Source: Starkeya sp. ORNL1
GTDB taxonomy: Bacteria > Pseudomonadota > Alphaproteobacteria > Rhizobiales > Xanthobacteraceae
Assembly (NCBI RefSeq): GCF_012971745.1
Contig: NZ_CP048834.1
Location: forward strand, 3,410,001 to 3,474,000
Direction of reading: 5' to 3'
Length of the DNA: 64,000 bases
How positions within the stretch are numbered: position 1 is the first letter of the stretch; the number at the start of each line of letters is the position of its first letter. The notes below the pieces were generated by a model. That model was not told the DNA's origin and made no database searches. It saw nothing but the letters and a program-made list of their open reading frames with translations. Both the position numbers and the translations under genes were made by a program. Positions 53,992 to 61,988 of this stretch are shown piece by piece.

Positions 53992-55263
53992 CTACTCCTT
54001 CAGCCCTCGCCCCTGGGTCTCGTCATAGGTGCTGTTGAAGGCGCCGCCGGAATAATAGCCGGCTGAAACCTTCGCCTCCATCTCGACGCGCGCATCCGGT
54101 GGGATCAGGTCCTCGGGGATCGGCACGCGCTCGCCGATCTCGATGCCGGCCCGCTCCAGCGCGTTGAATTTCATGTCGCTCATCGAGGCGAAACGGTCGA
54201 TGCGGGTGACCCCCAGCCACTGGAACACGTCCGGCATCAACTCCTGGAAGCGCATGTCCTGCACGCCGGCGACGCATTCCGTTCGCTTGAAATAGGCGTC
54301 CGGACGGTCGCCGCCCTCCTGCCGCTTGCGGGCGTTGTAGACGAGGAACTTCGTCACCTCGCCAAGTGCGCGGCCTTCCTTGCGGTTATAGACCACGAGG
54401 CCGGTGCCACCCTGCTGCGCCATCTCCACGCACAATTCGATGCCATGGGCGAGATAGGGCCGGCAGGTGCAGATGTCGGAGGAGAACACGTCCGAGCCGT
54501 TGCACTCGTCATGCACCCGGCAGGCGAGCGGGGTGACGCCGTCGCCGATCTTCGACACGTCGCCGAACATGTAGAGCGTCATGCCGCCGATCGGCGGCAG
54601 GAAGGCCTTGAGGTCGCCGCGGGTGACGAGTTCCGGGAACATGCCGCCGGTATATTCGAACAAATCGCGGCGCAACTGGCCTTCCGAGACGTCGAAGCGC
54701 TCGGCGATGCCGGGCAGATACCAGACCGGATCGATCGCCGCCTTGGTAACGCGCACATCGCCCTTGGGGCCGATGATGTCACCGTCGATCTTCAGCCGTC
54801 CGAGGCGGATGGCATCGCGGATCTCCGGCATGTCGATATGGGCGCGGGTCACCGCGATGGTCGGGCGCACATCGAGACCTGCCGCGATCTCGTCGGCGAA
54901 CACCTCGCCGACCATGTGGCCGAACGGGTCGAGCGAGACGATCTTTTTCGGGTCGCCCCATTGCGGGTGCGGGCCGATGCGATCGGACGGCGCGGTATTG
55001 GTGAGGTCGGCCTTGAAGTCGGCCGGCAGCGCGCCGGCGGAAATGGCGAGCGCGCGATACACCGCATAGCCGCCGGCATGGGTGCCGATGGCGTTGCGAC
55101 GCTTGGGATCGGTGAGGGTGGCGACCACCGGGCCGCGCACTTTCGGATCGAGCGCGCCCCAGTTCAGCACCGGCGCATCCGCGGCGACACCGCTCGAGGC
55201 GCCGTGCGAGGTCAGGACGATGTGGCTGCGGGGACGGCTGCCGGAACCGGCATTGACGGACAT
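53992..55263 (-). CDS. GTP cyclohydrolase II-like protein (URC1 family)
   Basis: This 423-residue protein carries the GTP cyclohydrolase II fold in its C-terminal half: zinc Cys in SDVFSSDICTCRPYLAHG and the catalytic/GTP segment GGTGLVVYNRKEGRALGEVTK. The N-terminal 170 residues (ATLTDPKRRNAIGTHAGGYAVYRAL, TNTAPSDRIGPHPQWGDPKKI) are typical of the URC1 branch, longer than the about 200-residue riboflavin enzyme RibA. In the URC pathway this protein acts on uracil-ribotide-derived intermediates rather than in riboflavin synthesis. ATG 55263 follows AGAGAAG. It is divergent from upp with about 200 bases between, so they may share control. Confidence 0.88.
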   Translation of the reverse strand: MSVNAGSGSRPRSHIVLTSHGASSGVAADAPVLNWGALDPKVRGPVVATLTDPKRRNAIGTHAGGYAVYRALAISAGALPADFKADLTNTAPSDRIGPHPQWGDPKKIVSLDPFGHMVGEVFADEIAAGLDVRPTIAVTRAHIDMPEIRDAIRLGRLKIDGDIIGPKGDVRVTKAAIDPVWYLPGIAERFDVSEGQLRRDLFEYTGGMFPELVTRGDLKAFLPPIGGMTLYMFGDVSKIGDGVTPLACRVHDECNGSDVFSSDICTCRPYLAHGIELCVEMAQQGGTGLVVYNRKEGRALGEVTKFLVYNARKRQEGGDRPDAYFKRTECVAGVQDMRFQELMPDVFQWLGVTRIDRFASMSDMKFNALERAGIEIGERVPIPEDLIPPDARVEMEAKVSAGYYSGGAFNSTYDETQGRGLKE

Positions 55264-55464
55264 TTGGCTTCTCTTTGCTGGCACGGCGCTGTCGCCGGCC
55301 TCAGGAAGCAACATATGAGAGCGCGAATTGCGCGCCACCGCAAGTGGCGGGCTCACCGCGCCCTTCACGTATCGGCTACCCTTCCCGGTGGATTGCGCTA
55401 TGCCTAGAGGCGGCACGCGTTTCGCATGCCCGATCATATCCTTCCCGAGTGAGCCGACGCCCTC

Positions 55465-56112
55465 ATGACAAGCCCCACCGATCCCGGTCCGACCATCGTC
55501 GTCGACCACCCGATGATCCAGCACAAGCTGACCCTGATGCGCCGCACCAAGACCGCGGCCAATGAGTTCCGCCTGCTGCTGCGCGAGATCAGCATGCTGC
55601 TCGCCTATGAGGTGACGCGCGACATGCCGATGGAGATGGTGGAGATCGAGACGCCGCTGGCCAAGATGATGGCACCGGTGGTGGCGGGCAAGAAGCTCTG
55701 CCTGGTCTCGGTGCTGCGTGCCGGCGGCGGCATATTGGAAGGCATGCTGGATATATTGCCCGCTGCCCGCGTCGGCCATATCGGGCTCTATCGCGACCCG
55801 GTCTCGCTGGCCGCGGTGGAATATTATCTCAAGCTGCCGCGCGACATCTCGGAGCGCACCGCCATCGTGCTCGATCCCATGCTGGCCACCGGCAATTCCG
55901 CCGCCGCCGCGGTCGCCGAGGTCAAGGCTGCAGGCTGCCAGTCGATCAAGTTCGTCTGCCTGATCGCCGCGCCGGAAGGCCTCAAGACGTTTCACGAGGC
56001 GCACCCGGACGTACCGGTCTATGCCGCGGCGGTCGACAGCCACCTCAATGAGCACGGCTATATCGTGCCGGGCATCGGCGACGCCGGCGACCGCATCTTC
56101 GGGACCAAGTGA
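55465..56112 (+). CDS. upp: Uracil phosphoribosyltransferase
   Basis: This 215-residue enzyme converts uracil and PRPP to UMP. It has the family N-terminal ATG-proximal segment [19 protein letters not shown], the PRPP-binding loop [11 protein letters not shown] (about 137-147) and the C-terminal uracil-binding [18 protein letters not shown]. In URC clusters this enzyme makes the first intermediate from uracil, so here it may serve catabolism (URC6-like) as well as salvage. It is divergent from the URC1 gene. A type-1 repeat follows its stop. Confidence 0.92.
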   Translation: MTSPTDPGPTIVVDHPMIQHKLTLMRRTKTAANEFRLLLREISMLLAYEVTRDMPMEMVEIETPLAKMMAPVVAGKKLCLVSVLRAGGGILEGMLDILPAARVGHIGLYRDPVSLAAVEYYLKLPRDISERTAIVLDPMLATGNSAAAAVAEVKAAGCQSIKFVCLIAAPEGLKTFHEAHPDVPVYAAAVDSHLNEHGYIVPGIGDAGDRIFGTK

Positions 56113-56120
56113 GGTCCCCG

Positions 56121-56233
56121 ACCTCATCCTGGGGTGCCCGGCAAAGCCGGGCCTCGAAGGATGCTCAAGCCGAGCGCCGTCTTCTGCTTCATCATCCTTC
56201 GAGGCTCACTTCGTTCGCACCTCAGGATGAGGT
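56121..56233. repeat. Type-1 palindromic repeat pair
   Basis: CTCATCCTGGGGTGC...CCTCGAAGGATG and CATCCTTCGAGG...CACCTCAGGATGAGG lie directly after upp and end about 20 bases before the nikR start, so the nikR promoter or leader must overlap or follow this element. Confidence 0.83.
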
Positions 56234-56253
56234 CGTTTGGGAAAGAAAACGCC

Positions 56254-56778
56254 ATGCAGCGCGTGACGCTCACCATCGATGACGACCTGCTTGCCGCCAT
56301 CGACGCGCATGGCGCGCGCCATGGCTATGCGAGCCGCTCGGAGGCGGTGCGCGACATGCTCCGCGCCTCACTGGGCGGCACCGCGGCACCGGCCGTGGGG
56401 GCGCAGACCGGCCATTGCCACGCCACGCTGTCCTATCTCTACGACCACGAGAAGCGCGAGCTGGCGCGCCGGCTGACGCAGGTGCAGCACGGCCATCACG
56501 ACCTGGCCGTGGCCTCGCTGCATGTGCATCTCGACCACGACACCTGCCTCGAGGTAGCGGTGCTGCGCGGCCCGACCGCGGAGGTAAAGGCGCTCGCCGA
56601 CAGCGTCACCACCCAGCGCGGCGTGCGCTATGGGCATCTGCATATCCTTCCCGAAGGAGATGCCAAATCCCAGCCCGAAGGGAATGGGAAGCCGGCGAAG
56701 CATCGGCACACCCATGACCATGGCCACGAGCATCCGCACCCGCACAAAAGCCGTTCGCAGGCGCGAAAAGCCGATTGA
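56254..56778 (+). CDS. nikR: Nickel-responsive transcriptional regulator NikR
   Basis: This 174-residue regulator has a ribbon-helix-helix N-terminus (RVTLTIDDDLLAAIDAH, SRSEAVRDMLRASL) and an ACT-like metal domain. Its high-affinity nickel ligands are readable as His79, His90, His92 and Cys98 (HGHHDLAVASLHVHLDHDTC). A His-rich tail (about 145-168) is unusual and could bind extra metal. GGAAAG precedes ATG 56254. A NikR-box lies just after the gene, before hupE. Repression of nickel uptake when nickel is plentiful fits the family. Confidence 0.92.
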   Translation: MQRVTLTIDDDLLAAIDAHGARHGYASRSEAVRDMLRASLGGTAAPAVGAQTGHCHATLSYLYDHEKRELARRLTQVQHGHHDLAVASLHVHLDHDTCLEVAVLRGPTAEVKALADSVTTQRGVRYGHLHILPEGDAKSQPEGNGKPAKHRHTHDHGHEHPHPHKSRSQARKAD

Positions 56779-56795
56779 CGCCTCCGACTCCCGCC

Positions 56796-56823
56796 GTATG
56801 CTGTTTCCATAAAAACGTCATAC
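56796..56823. promoter_or_regulatory. NikR box GTATGC-N16-TCATAC upstream of hupE
   Basis: The half-sites GTATGC (56796-56801) and TCATAC (56818-56823) are separated by exactly 16 bases, the geometry of the known NikR operator (GTATGA-N16-TCATAC). One base of the left half departs from the E. coli sequence. A further CATACGCGAG lies at about 56838. The site is 50 bases before hupE and just after nikR, giving a direct nickel switch on the permease. Confidence 0.8.
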
Positions 56824-56873
56824 GCGAGCGCGCGTCGCATACGCGAGGCCGCCGCTTCCGGGGATCATCGCAC

Positions 56874-57473
56874 ATGAACAAGGCCGTCCTTCGCACTTCG
56901 CTCGCCGCGCTTCTCGCGCTCAGCCCGACGCTCGCCTTCGCCCATCCGGGGCATGGCGAGGCGGTCGGCTTCGCCCATGGCTTCATGCATCCGCTCAGCG
57001 GGCTCGACCACGTGCTCGCCATGGTCGCGGTCGGCATCTTCGCCGCCAATCTCGGCGGGCGCGCGCTGTGGGCGGTGCCGGCGACCTTCGTCGCGCTGAT
57101 GGCCGTTGGCGGTGCGCTCGGCATGTCCGGCGTCGCGATCCCGTTCGTCGAGATCGGCATCGCCGCCTCGGTCATCGTGCTGGGTGGCGTCGTGGCGCTG
57201 CGCTCGACCAATTGGCCGCTGGGTGCGGCGATGGCGATGGTCGGCGCCTTCGCGGTGTTCCACGGCTTCGCCCATGGCGCCGAGATGCCGGCGGACGCGT
57301 CCGGCCTGAATTATGCGGCTGGCTTCCTGCTCGCGACCGCTGTCCTGCACGCGGTCGGCATCGGTGCCGGCATCGCCATCGGCCGGGTCGGCGCCAATGC
57401 GCCGCGCTTCACCCAGGCGCTTGGCGCCGTGGTGGCGGTGGCCGGCGTCGGCCTGCTGGCCGGGGTGATCTGA
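56874..57473 (+). CDS. hupE: HupE/UreJ-family nickel (or cobalt) permease
   Basis: This 199-residue membrane protein has a signal-like first helix (ending A-F-A) followed by HPGHGEAVGFAHGFMHPLSGLDHVLAMVAVG, the metal-recognising HPxxGxDH motif of the HupE/UreJ family, and about five more helices. Later His residues occur in FAVFHGFAHGAE and AVLHAVG. It probably brings nickel into the cell. The NikR box before it and the nickel-type ureohydrolase operon downstream suggest it supplies that enzyme. ATG 56874 was chosen; the open frame extends into nikR. Confidence 0.9.
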   Translation: MNKAVLRTSLAALLALSPTLAFAHPGHGEAVGFAHGFMHPLSGLDHVLAMVAVGIFAANLGGRALWAVPATFVALMAVGGALGMSGVAIPFVEIGIAASVIVLGGVVALRSTNWPLGAAMAMVGAFAVFHGFAHGAEMPADASGLNYAAGFLLATAVLHAVGIGAGIAIGRVGANAPRFTQALGAVVAVAGVGLLAGVI

Positions 57474-57507
57474 AGCCGCCCTCCCGAAACTGCCTCAAGC
57501 CTGAGCG

Positions 57508-57533
57508 CCGCGCCGAATCTTTCGGCGCGGTTT
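57508..57533 (+). terminator. Rho-independent-like terminator after hupE
   Basis: CCGCGCCGAA and TTCGGCGCGG form a perfect 10-base stem with a 3-base loop, followed by TTT. It lies 35 bases after hupE and upstream of the guanidine riboswitch, isolating the two transcripts. The U-run is short. Confidence 0.6.
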
Positions 57534-57593
57534 CGGCGTTTCTGCCGCTAATCGAGGCTTCGGTTGCCCCGCAACCGCTGCTAACCTTTCAGG

Positions 57594-57695
57594 GCTCCTA
57601 GGGTTCCGGCATCGAAAGCGATGCGGCTGGACCGAGAGGAGCAGCCCGGTGGCGAGACATTCGCCGGGTCCACGGCGGGACAAAAGCCCGGGAGG
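57594..57695 (+). ncRNA. Guanidine-I (ykkC) riboswitch
   Basis: The segment carries the highly conserved ykkC blocks in order: CTAGGGTTCCG at 57598, a GCATCGAAAGCGATGC hairpin, GGCTGGACCGAGAG, a second hairpin (CCCGG...CCGGG), and ACGGCGGGACAAAAGCCCG with GGGAG closing at about 57694. The known RNA binds free guanidine and switches genes on. It lies about 100 bases before a binding-protein gene and so controls the ABC-transporter/ureohydrolase operon. A hairpin in the following leader (about 57745-57790) may be the switch, but I could not define it. Confidence 0.93.
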
Positions 57696-57795
57696 CTCGT
57701 GCGACAAGGTCGCAGCGAAGGCCGCCGGCTGTGTGCCTGTATCCTTCCTCCGAGCTGCCGAGCGCGCGGGCTTTTCCCGAACACGGGAGACCACG

Positions 57796-58869
57796 ATGCG
57801 TCGTACCCTGCGTGCCCTCATCACCGGCGCCGCCTGCATGGCCGCGCTGAGCATGCCCTTCGCCGCCGCCGAGGCTGCGCCGAAGAAAGAATTCAACATT
57901 GCCTGGACCATCTATGTCGGCTGGATGCCCTGGGCCTATGCGGCCGAGAACGGCATCGTCAGGAAGTGGGCCGACAAATACGGCATCACCATCGACGTCA
58001 CCCAGATCAACGACTATGTGGAATCGATCAACCAGTACACCGCCGGCAAGTTCGACGGCGTGACGCTGACCAATATGGACGCGCTGACTATCCCCGCTGC
58101 CGGCGGCGTCGATACCACCGCGCTCATCATCGGCGACTTCTCGAACGGCAATGACGGCATCGTCGCCAAGAAGGCGAAGGACATCAAAGGGCTGAAGGGC
58201 GAGAGCATCAATCTCGTCGAGCTCTCGGTCTCGCACTATCTGCTGGCCCGCGCGCTGGACAAATCCAGCATGGCGGAGAAGGACGTCAAGGTGGTCAACA
58301 CCTCCGACGCCGACATGGTGGCGGCCTTCAAGTCGGCGGACGTGTCCACCGTCGTCACCTGGAACCCGCTGCTCGCCGAGGTGAAGGCCGAGCCCGGCGT
58401 CAGCCTGGTGTTCAACTCGTCGCAGATCCCCGGCGAGATCATCGACATGCTCGGCGTCAACACCGCGACGCTCAAGGACAATCCCGATTTCGGCAAGGCG
58501 CTGGTCGGCATCTGGTACGAGACGCTGGCGCTCGTCGTCGACCAGAGCGAGAAGGGCAAGGCGGTGCGCACCGAGCTCGGCAAGCTCTCCGGCACCGACC
58601 TCGCCGGCTATGACGCCCAGCTCGCCGCGACCAAGCTGTTCGCGACGCCGAAGGAGGCGGTGGAGTTCACCACCTCGGCGGCGCTGCCCAAGACCATGGA
58701 CCTGGTGCGCACCTTCTCGTTCGACCACGGCCTGCTCGGCGACGGCGCCAAGAGCAAGGACGCGGTCGGCATGCAGTTCCCGAGCGGCGAGATCCTCGGC
58801 AACAAGGCGAACGTGAAGCTGCGCTTCGACGCCAGCTTCATGAAGCTGGCCGCCGACGGGAAGCTGTGA
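57796..58869 (+). CDS. NitT/TauT-type ABC transporter substrate-binding protein (urea carboxylase-region type), candidate guanidine binder
   Basis: This 357-residue periplasmic protein has a signal peptide (1-26, ending A-E-A). The sequence FNIAWTIYVGWMPWAYAAENGIVRKWADKYGI and NQYTAGKFDGVTLTNMDAL is typical of binding proteins encoded beside urea carboxylase genes in many genomes, a group now linked to guanidine because of ykkC riboswitches. GGGAG precedes ATG 57796. It is the first gene after the riboswitch. Binding of guanidine is inferred from context. Confidence 0.9.
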   Translation: MRRTLRALITGAACMAALSMPFAAAEAAPKKEFNIAWTIYVGWMPWAYAAENGIVRKWADKYGITIDVTQINDYVESINQYTAGKFDGVTLTNMDALTIPAAGGVDTTALIIGDFSNGNDGIVAKKAKDIKGLKGESINLVELSVSHYLLARALDKSSMAEKDVKVVNTSDADMVAAFKSADVSTVVTWNPLLAEVKAEPGVSLVFNSSQIPGEIIDMLGVNTATLKDNPDFGKALVGIWYETLALVVDQSEKGKAVRTELGKLSGTDLAGYDAQLAATKLFATPKEAVEFTTSAALPKTMDLVRTFSFDHGLLGDGAKSKDAVGMQFPSGEILGNKANVKLRFDASFMKLAADGKL

Positions 58870-58886
58870 GCGACGCACGCAATAAC

Positions 58887-58988
58887 GACGTCATCCTGAG
58901 GTGCCCGGGCGGCAGCTCGGGCCTCGAAGGATGCCCGCCCCCGATAAGCATCCTTCGAGGCTCGCTACGCTCGCGCCTCAGGATGACG
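58887..58988. repeat. Type-1 palindromic repeat pair inside the guanidine operon
   Basis: ACGTCATCCTGAGG...CCTCGAAGGATG and CATCCTTCGAGG...CCTCAGGATGACGT lie between the binding-protein and permease genes, a site where a hairpin could raise binding-protein mRNA stability relative to the permease. Confidence 0.85.
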
Positions 58989-59016
58989 TGGTTCGGGTGA
59001 GAAAGAAGGAACCCGC

Positions 59017-59838
59017 ATGCGCCGTGCCATGAACATCGTGCCGGGACGCGGGACGCGGGTGCTGCTCGCCATGCTGCCGTTCGCGCTGCTCGCCTTCGTC
59101 TATGTGCTCGGCTCGGCGGAGCGGCGCGCGGCCAATCCCGACGACAAGCTGCTGCCGCCGTTGTCGCAAATGGCGGCGACCATGACCCGCATGGCGACCG
59201 AGCCGGACAAGCGTACCGGCTCGATCGTGCTGTGGGCCGACACCAGCGCCTCGCTGCAGCGGCTCGGCCTCGGGCTCGGCTTCGCCACGCTCACCGGCCT
59301 GGTGCTCGGCCTCGCGCTCGGCATCTTGCCGCTGGTACGCGGCACCTTCGCGCCATTGGTCGGGGTGATCTCGATGATCCCGCCCATGGCGCTATTACCC
59401 ATCCTCTTCATCGTGTTCGGGCTCGGCGAGGTCTCGAAGGTGGTGCTCATCGTCATCGGCATCGCGCCGTTCCTGGTGCGTGACCTCGCCATGACGGTCG
59501 GCGCCATCCCGATCGAGCAGATGGTGAAGGCGCAGACGCTGGGCGCCTCGACCTGGCAGACCGTGCTGCGGGTGGCGCTGCCGCAGGCCATGCCGCGCCT
59601 CATCGAGGCACTCAGGCTTTCGCTCGGCCCGGCCTTCCTGTTCCTGATCTCGGCCGAGGCCATCGCCGCCGAGAACGGGCTCGGCTACCGCATCTTCCTG
59701 GTGCGGCGCTATCTCGCCATGGACGTGATCCTGCCCTACGTCGCCTGGATCACGCTGCTGGCCTTCCTGTTCGACTTCGCGCTCGCCAGGATCGCCCGCA
59801 AGGGATTCCCCTGGGCCTATGTCGGGGAGCGGGTGTGA
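59017..59838 (+). CDS. NitT/TauT-type ABC transporter permease
   Basis: This 273-residue permease of the BPD_transp_1 family has an N-terminal helix, several further hydrophobic segments and the EAA loop EQMVKAQTLGASTWQTVLRVALPQAMPRLIEALRL. AENGLGYRIFLVRRYLAMDVILPYV is typical of TauC/SsuC relatives. AAAGAAGGAA precedes ATG 59017. The stop overlaps the ATPase start by one base. Confidence 0.92.
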   Translation: MRRAMNIVPGRGTRVLLAMLPFALLAFVYVLGSAERRAANPDDKLLPPLSQMAATMTRMATEPDKRTGSIVLWADTSASLQRLGLGLGFATLTGLVLGLALGILPLVRGTFAPLVGVISMIPPMALLPILFIVFGLGEVSKVVLIVIGIAPFLVRDLAMTVGAIPIEQMVKAQTLGASTWQTVLRVALPQAMPRLIEALRLSLGPAFLFLISAEAIAAENGLGYRIFLVRRYLAMDVILPYVAWITLLAFLFDFALARIARKGFPWAYVGERV

Positions 59839-60650
59839 TGAGCGAGATCAAGGTGCGCGATGTCTGGGTCGAATATGGCGACCAGATCGTGCTCGAAGGC
59901 ATCAATCTCGACATCGCCTCCGGCGCCTTCGTCTCCGTGGTTGGCCCGTCCGGCTGCGGCAAGTCCACCTTCCTGCGCCTCGTGCTCGGGCAGGAAGCAC
60001 CGAGCCGCGGCAAGCTCACGCTGGACGACACGCCGCTGCCCGCCGAGCCCGGGCCCGACCGCGGCGTGGTGTTCCAGCGCTATTCGGTGTTCCCGCATCT
60101 GACCGTGCTGGGCAACGTGCTGGCCTCCTACGAGTTCGCGGAGAGCCCGTTCCTCGCCAAGCTGTTCGGATTGAGGCGTCGCACCGCCCTGGAGAAGGCC
60201 AAGGCGCTGGTCGATGCCGTCGGGCTCGGCGCGCATGCCGGGAAATATCCAAGCGCGCTGTCCGGCGGCCAGCAGCAACGGCTCGCCATCGCCCAGGCGC
60301 TCGCCAAGGAGCCGAAGGTGCTGCTGCTCGACGAGCCGTTCGGCGCGCTCGACCCCGGCACCCGCACCCAGATGCACCAGCTGATCAAGCCGCTCTGGCG
60401 CGAACACGGCATGACGGTGATAATGGTGACGCACGATCTGAAGGAAGCGTTCGGGCTCGGCACCCGGCTCATCGCCTTCGACAAGCGCCGCATCGACCCG
60501 CAGGAGCCCAACCGCTTCGGCGCCCGGATTACCTACGACCTCGACCTGACCCGGGACGGCCCGGTGCCAGTGTTCGGCTTCTCCAAGCCAATTGGAACGA
60601 GGCCGATCGAAAATCCCCAGCCCGCCCGCGACGACGCGGCACATCAGTGA
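59838..60650 (+). CDS. NitT/TauT-type ABC transporter ATP-binding protein
   Basis: This 270-residue ATPase has Walker A GPSGCGKSTFLR, Q-loop FQRYSVFPHL, signature LSGGQQQRLAIAQAL and Walker B DEPFGALDPGTR. The ATG at 59838 follows the permease stop with TGATG. It is 11 bases before the ureohydrolase gene, with no promoter between, so uptake and hydrolysis are expressed together. Confidence 0.92.
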   Translation: MSEIKVRDVWVEYGDQIVLEGINLDIASGAFVSVVGPSGCGKSTFLRLVLGQEAPSRGKLTLDDTPLPAEPGPDRGVVFQRYSVFPHLTVLGNVLASYEFAESPFLAKLFGLRRRTALEKAKALVDAVGLGAHAGKYPSALSGGQQQRLAIAQALAKEPKVLLLDEPFGALDPGTRTQMHQLIKPLWREHGMTVIMVTHDLKEAFGLGTRLIAFDKRRIDPQEPNRFGARITYDLDLTRDGPVPVFGFSKPIGTRPIENPQPARDDAAHQ

Positions 60651-60661
60651 GGAGCCTCCTC

Positions 60662-61858
60662 ATGCGCGCCTATCCGACCCGCTATGCCGGCCTTGCCCCC
60701 GCGCCCAGCCGCGCCCGACGCCACCACCCGAACTTCGAAATCCGCGAGACGCAGGGCTGGAAGGCGCTGGAGGCCGAGGGGAATCTCTCCTCCGACGGCT
60801 GGCGCAAGGAGCAGCAATGGGCGCTCGACATGGGCCTGCCCGGCGCCGACTCCATCACCGACAAGTCGATCCCGACCTTCGCGCGGGGCGAGCTGCCGCA
60901 CTTCGCCGGCATCAACACCTTCCTCAAGGCGCCCTATGTCGAGAATGTCCGCGATGTCGGCAAATATGATGCCGCGGTGCTCGGCATTCCGTTCGACTCC
61001 GGGACCACCTATCGCCCCGGCACCCGCTTCGGGCCGCAGGGCATCCGCCGCATCTCCGCGCTCTATACGCCGTACAATTACGAATTGGGCGTGGACCTGC
61101 GCGAGCAGATGACGTTGTGCGATGCCGGCGACGTGTTCACCATTCCCGCCAACCTCGAAAAGAGCTTCGACCAGATCAGCCGCGGTGTCGGCCACGTGTT
61201 CTCGTCCGGAGCGCTGCCGATCATGCTGGGCGGCGACCATTCGATCGGCTTTCCCTGTGTGCGCGGCATTGCCGAGTGCACCTCCAAGCGCATCGGCATC
61301 ATCCATTTCGACCGCCACATCGACATCCAGGAGAAGGATCTCGATGAGCGCATGCACACCACGCCCTGGTACTGGGCGACCAATCTGCCGAACGTCTCGC
61401 CGAAGAACCTGGTGCAGCTCGGCATTGGCGGCTGGCAAGTGCCGCGCTACGGCGTCGAGGAAGCGCGGAAGCGCGGCACCAATGTGCTGACCATCGCCGA
61501 CATCGAGAAGATCGGCCTGGAGAAGGCCGCAGAGATCGCGCTGGAACTCGCCTGGAAGGACGCCGACGCGGTCTATATCTCGTTCGACGTCGACAGCATC
61601 GATTGCGGCTTCGTGCCGGGCACCGGCTGGCCGGAGCCGGGCGGCTTCCTGCCGCGCGAGGCGCTGAAGATCCTCGGGCTGGTGGCGGCCGAGGGGCTGT
61701 GCGGTCTGGAGGTGGTCGAGGTCTCGCCGCCCTACGACACCTCGGACATCACCTCCCTGTTCGGCCTGCGCGTCGTCGTCGAGGCGCTCGGCTCGATGGT
61801 CGCCCATGGCAAGCTGGGCAGCCACAAGCACATGATCGACAAGCCGGTGAGCTACTGA
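60662..61858 (+). CDS. gdmH: Ureohydrolase, candidate nickel-dependent guanidine hydrolase
   Basis: This 398-residue arginase-superfamily enzyme has bimetal ligands readable as His193 (GGDHSIG), Asp217, His219 and Asp221 (HFDRHID) and Asp309, Asp311 (SFDVDSID). Agmatinases and arginases read D-A-H-x-D at the second motif; here it is D-R-H-x-D, and the protein is about 80 residues longer than agmatinase with an N-terminal extension. Both traits recall cyanobacterial guanidine hydrolase GdmH, as does FVPGTGWPEPGG. The riboswitch upstream and NikR/HupE next door support guanidine and nickel. Predicted reaction: guanidine to urea and ammonia. Confidence 0.85.
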   Translation: MRAYPTRYAGLAPAPSRARRHHPNFEIRETQGWKALEAEGNLSSDGWRKEQQWALDMGLPGADSITDKSIPTFARGELPHFAGINTFLKAPYVENVRDVGKYDAAVLGIPFDSGTTYRPGTRFGPQGIRRISALYTPYNYELGVDLREQMTLCDAGDVFTIPANLEKSFDQISRGVGHVFSSGALPIMLGGDHSIGFPCVRGIAECTSKRIGIIHFDRHIDIQEKDLDERMHTTPWYWATNLPNVSPKNLVQLGIGGWQVPRYGVEEARKRGTNVLTIADIEKIGLEKAAEIALELAWKDADAVYISFDVDSIDCGFVPGTGWPEPGGFLPREALKILGLVAAEGLCGLEVVEVSPPYDTSDITSLFGLRVVVEALGSMVAHGKLGSHKHMIDKPVSY

Positions 61859-61870
61859 CGTTCGGCTTCA

Positions 61871-61970
61871 ACATCCTTCGAGGCCCGGGCGCTGCCCGGG
61901 CACCTCAGCATGACGTTGCTATTGCAAGCCTACGTCATGCTGAGGTGCCGCCCGCAGGGCGGCCTCGAAG
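61871..61970. repeat. Type-1 palindromic repeat, diverged copy
   Basis: CATCCTTCGAGGCCCGGGC...CACCTCAGCATGACG and a partly inverted CGTCATGCTGAGGTGCCG...CCTCGAAG lie between the ureohydrolase and His-rich genes. It departs from the consensus at CAGCATG instead of CAGGATG. Confidence 0.75.
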
Positions 61971-61988
61971 CGCGCAGGAGAGGGCCGC

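Noticed and set aside
53992..55263. Calling the GTP cyclohydrolase II-like gene ribA
   Set aside because: It is twice the length of RibA, has the URC1-type N-terminal half, and sits with URC4 and uracil phosphoribosyltransferase instead of riboflavin genes.
60662..61858. Calling the ureohydrolase agmatinase or arginase
   Set aside because: The second metal motif is D-R-H-x-D, the protein is longer than agmatinase, and the operon is headed by a guanidine riboswitch with a matching transporter. The older name would be misleading, though biochemistry is needed for certainty.
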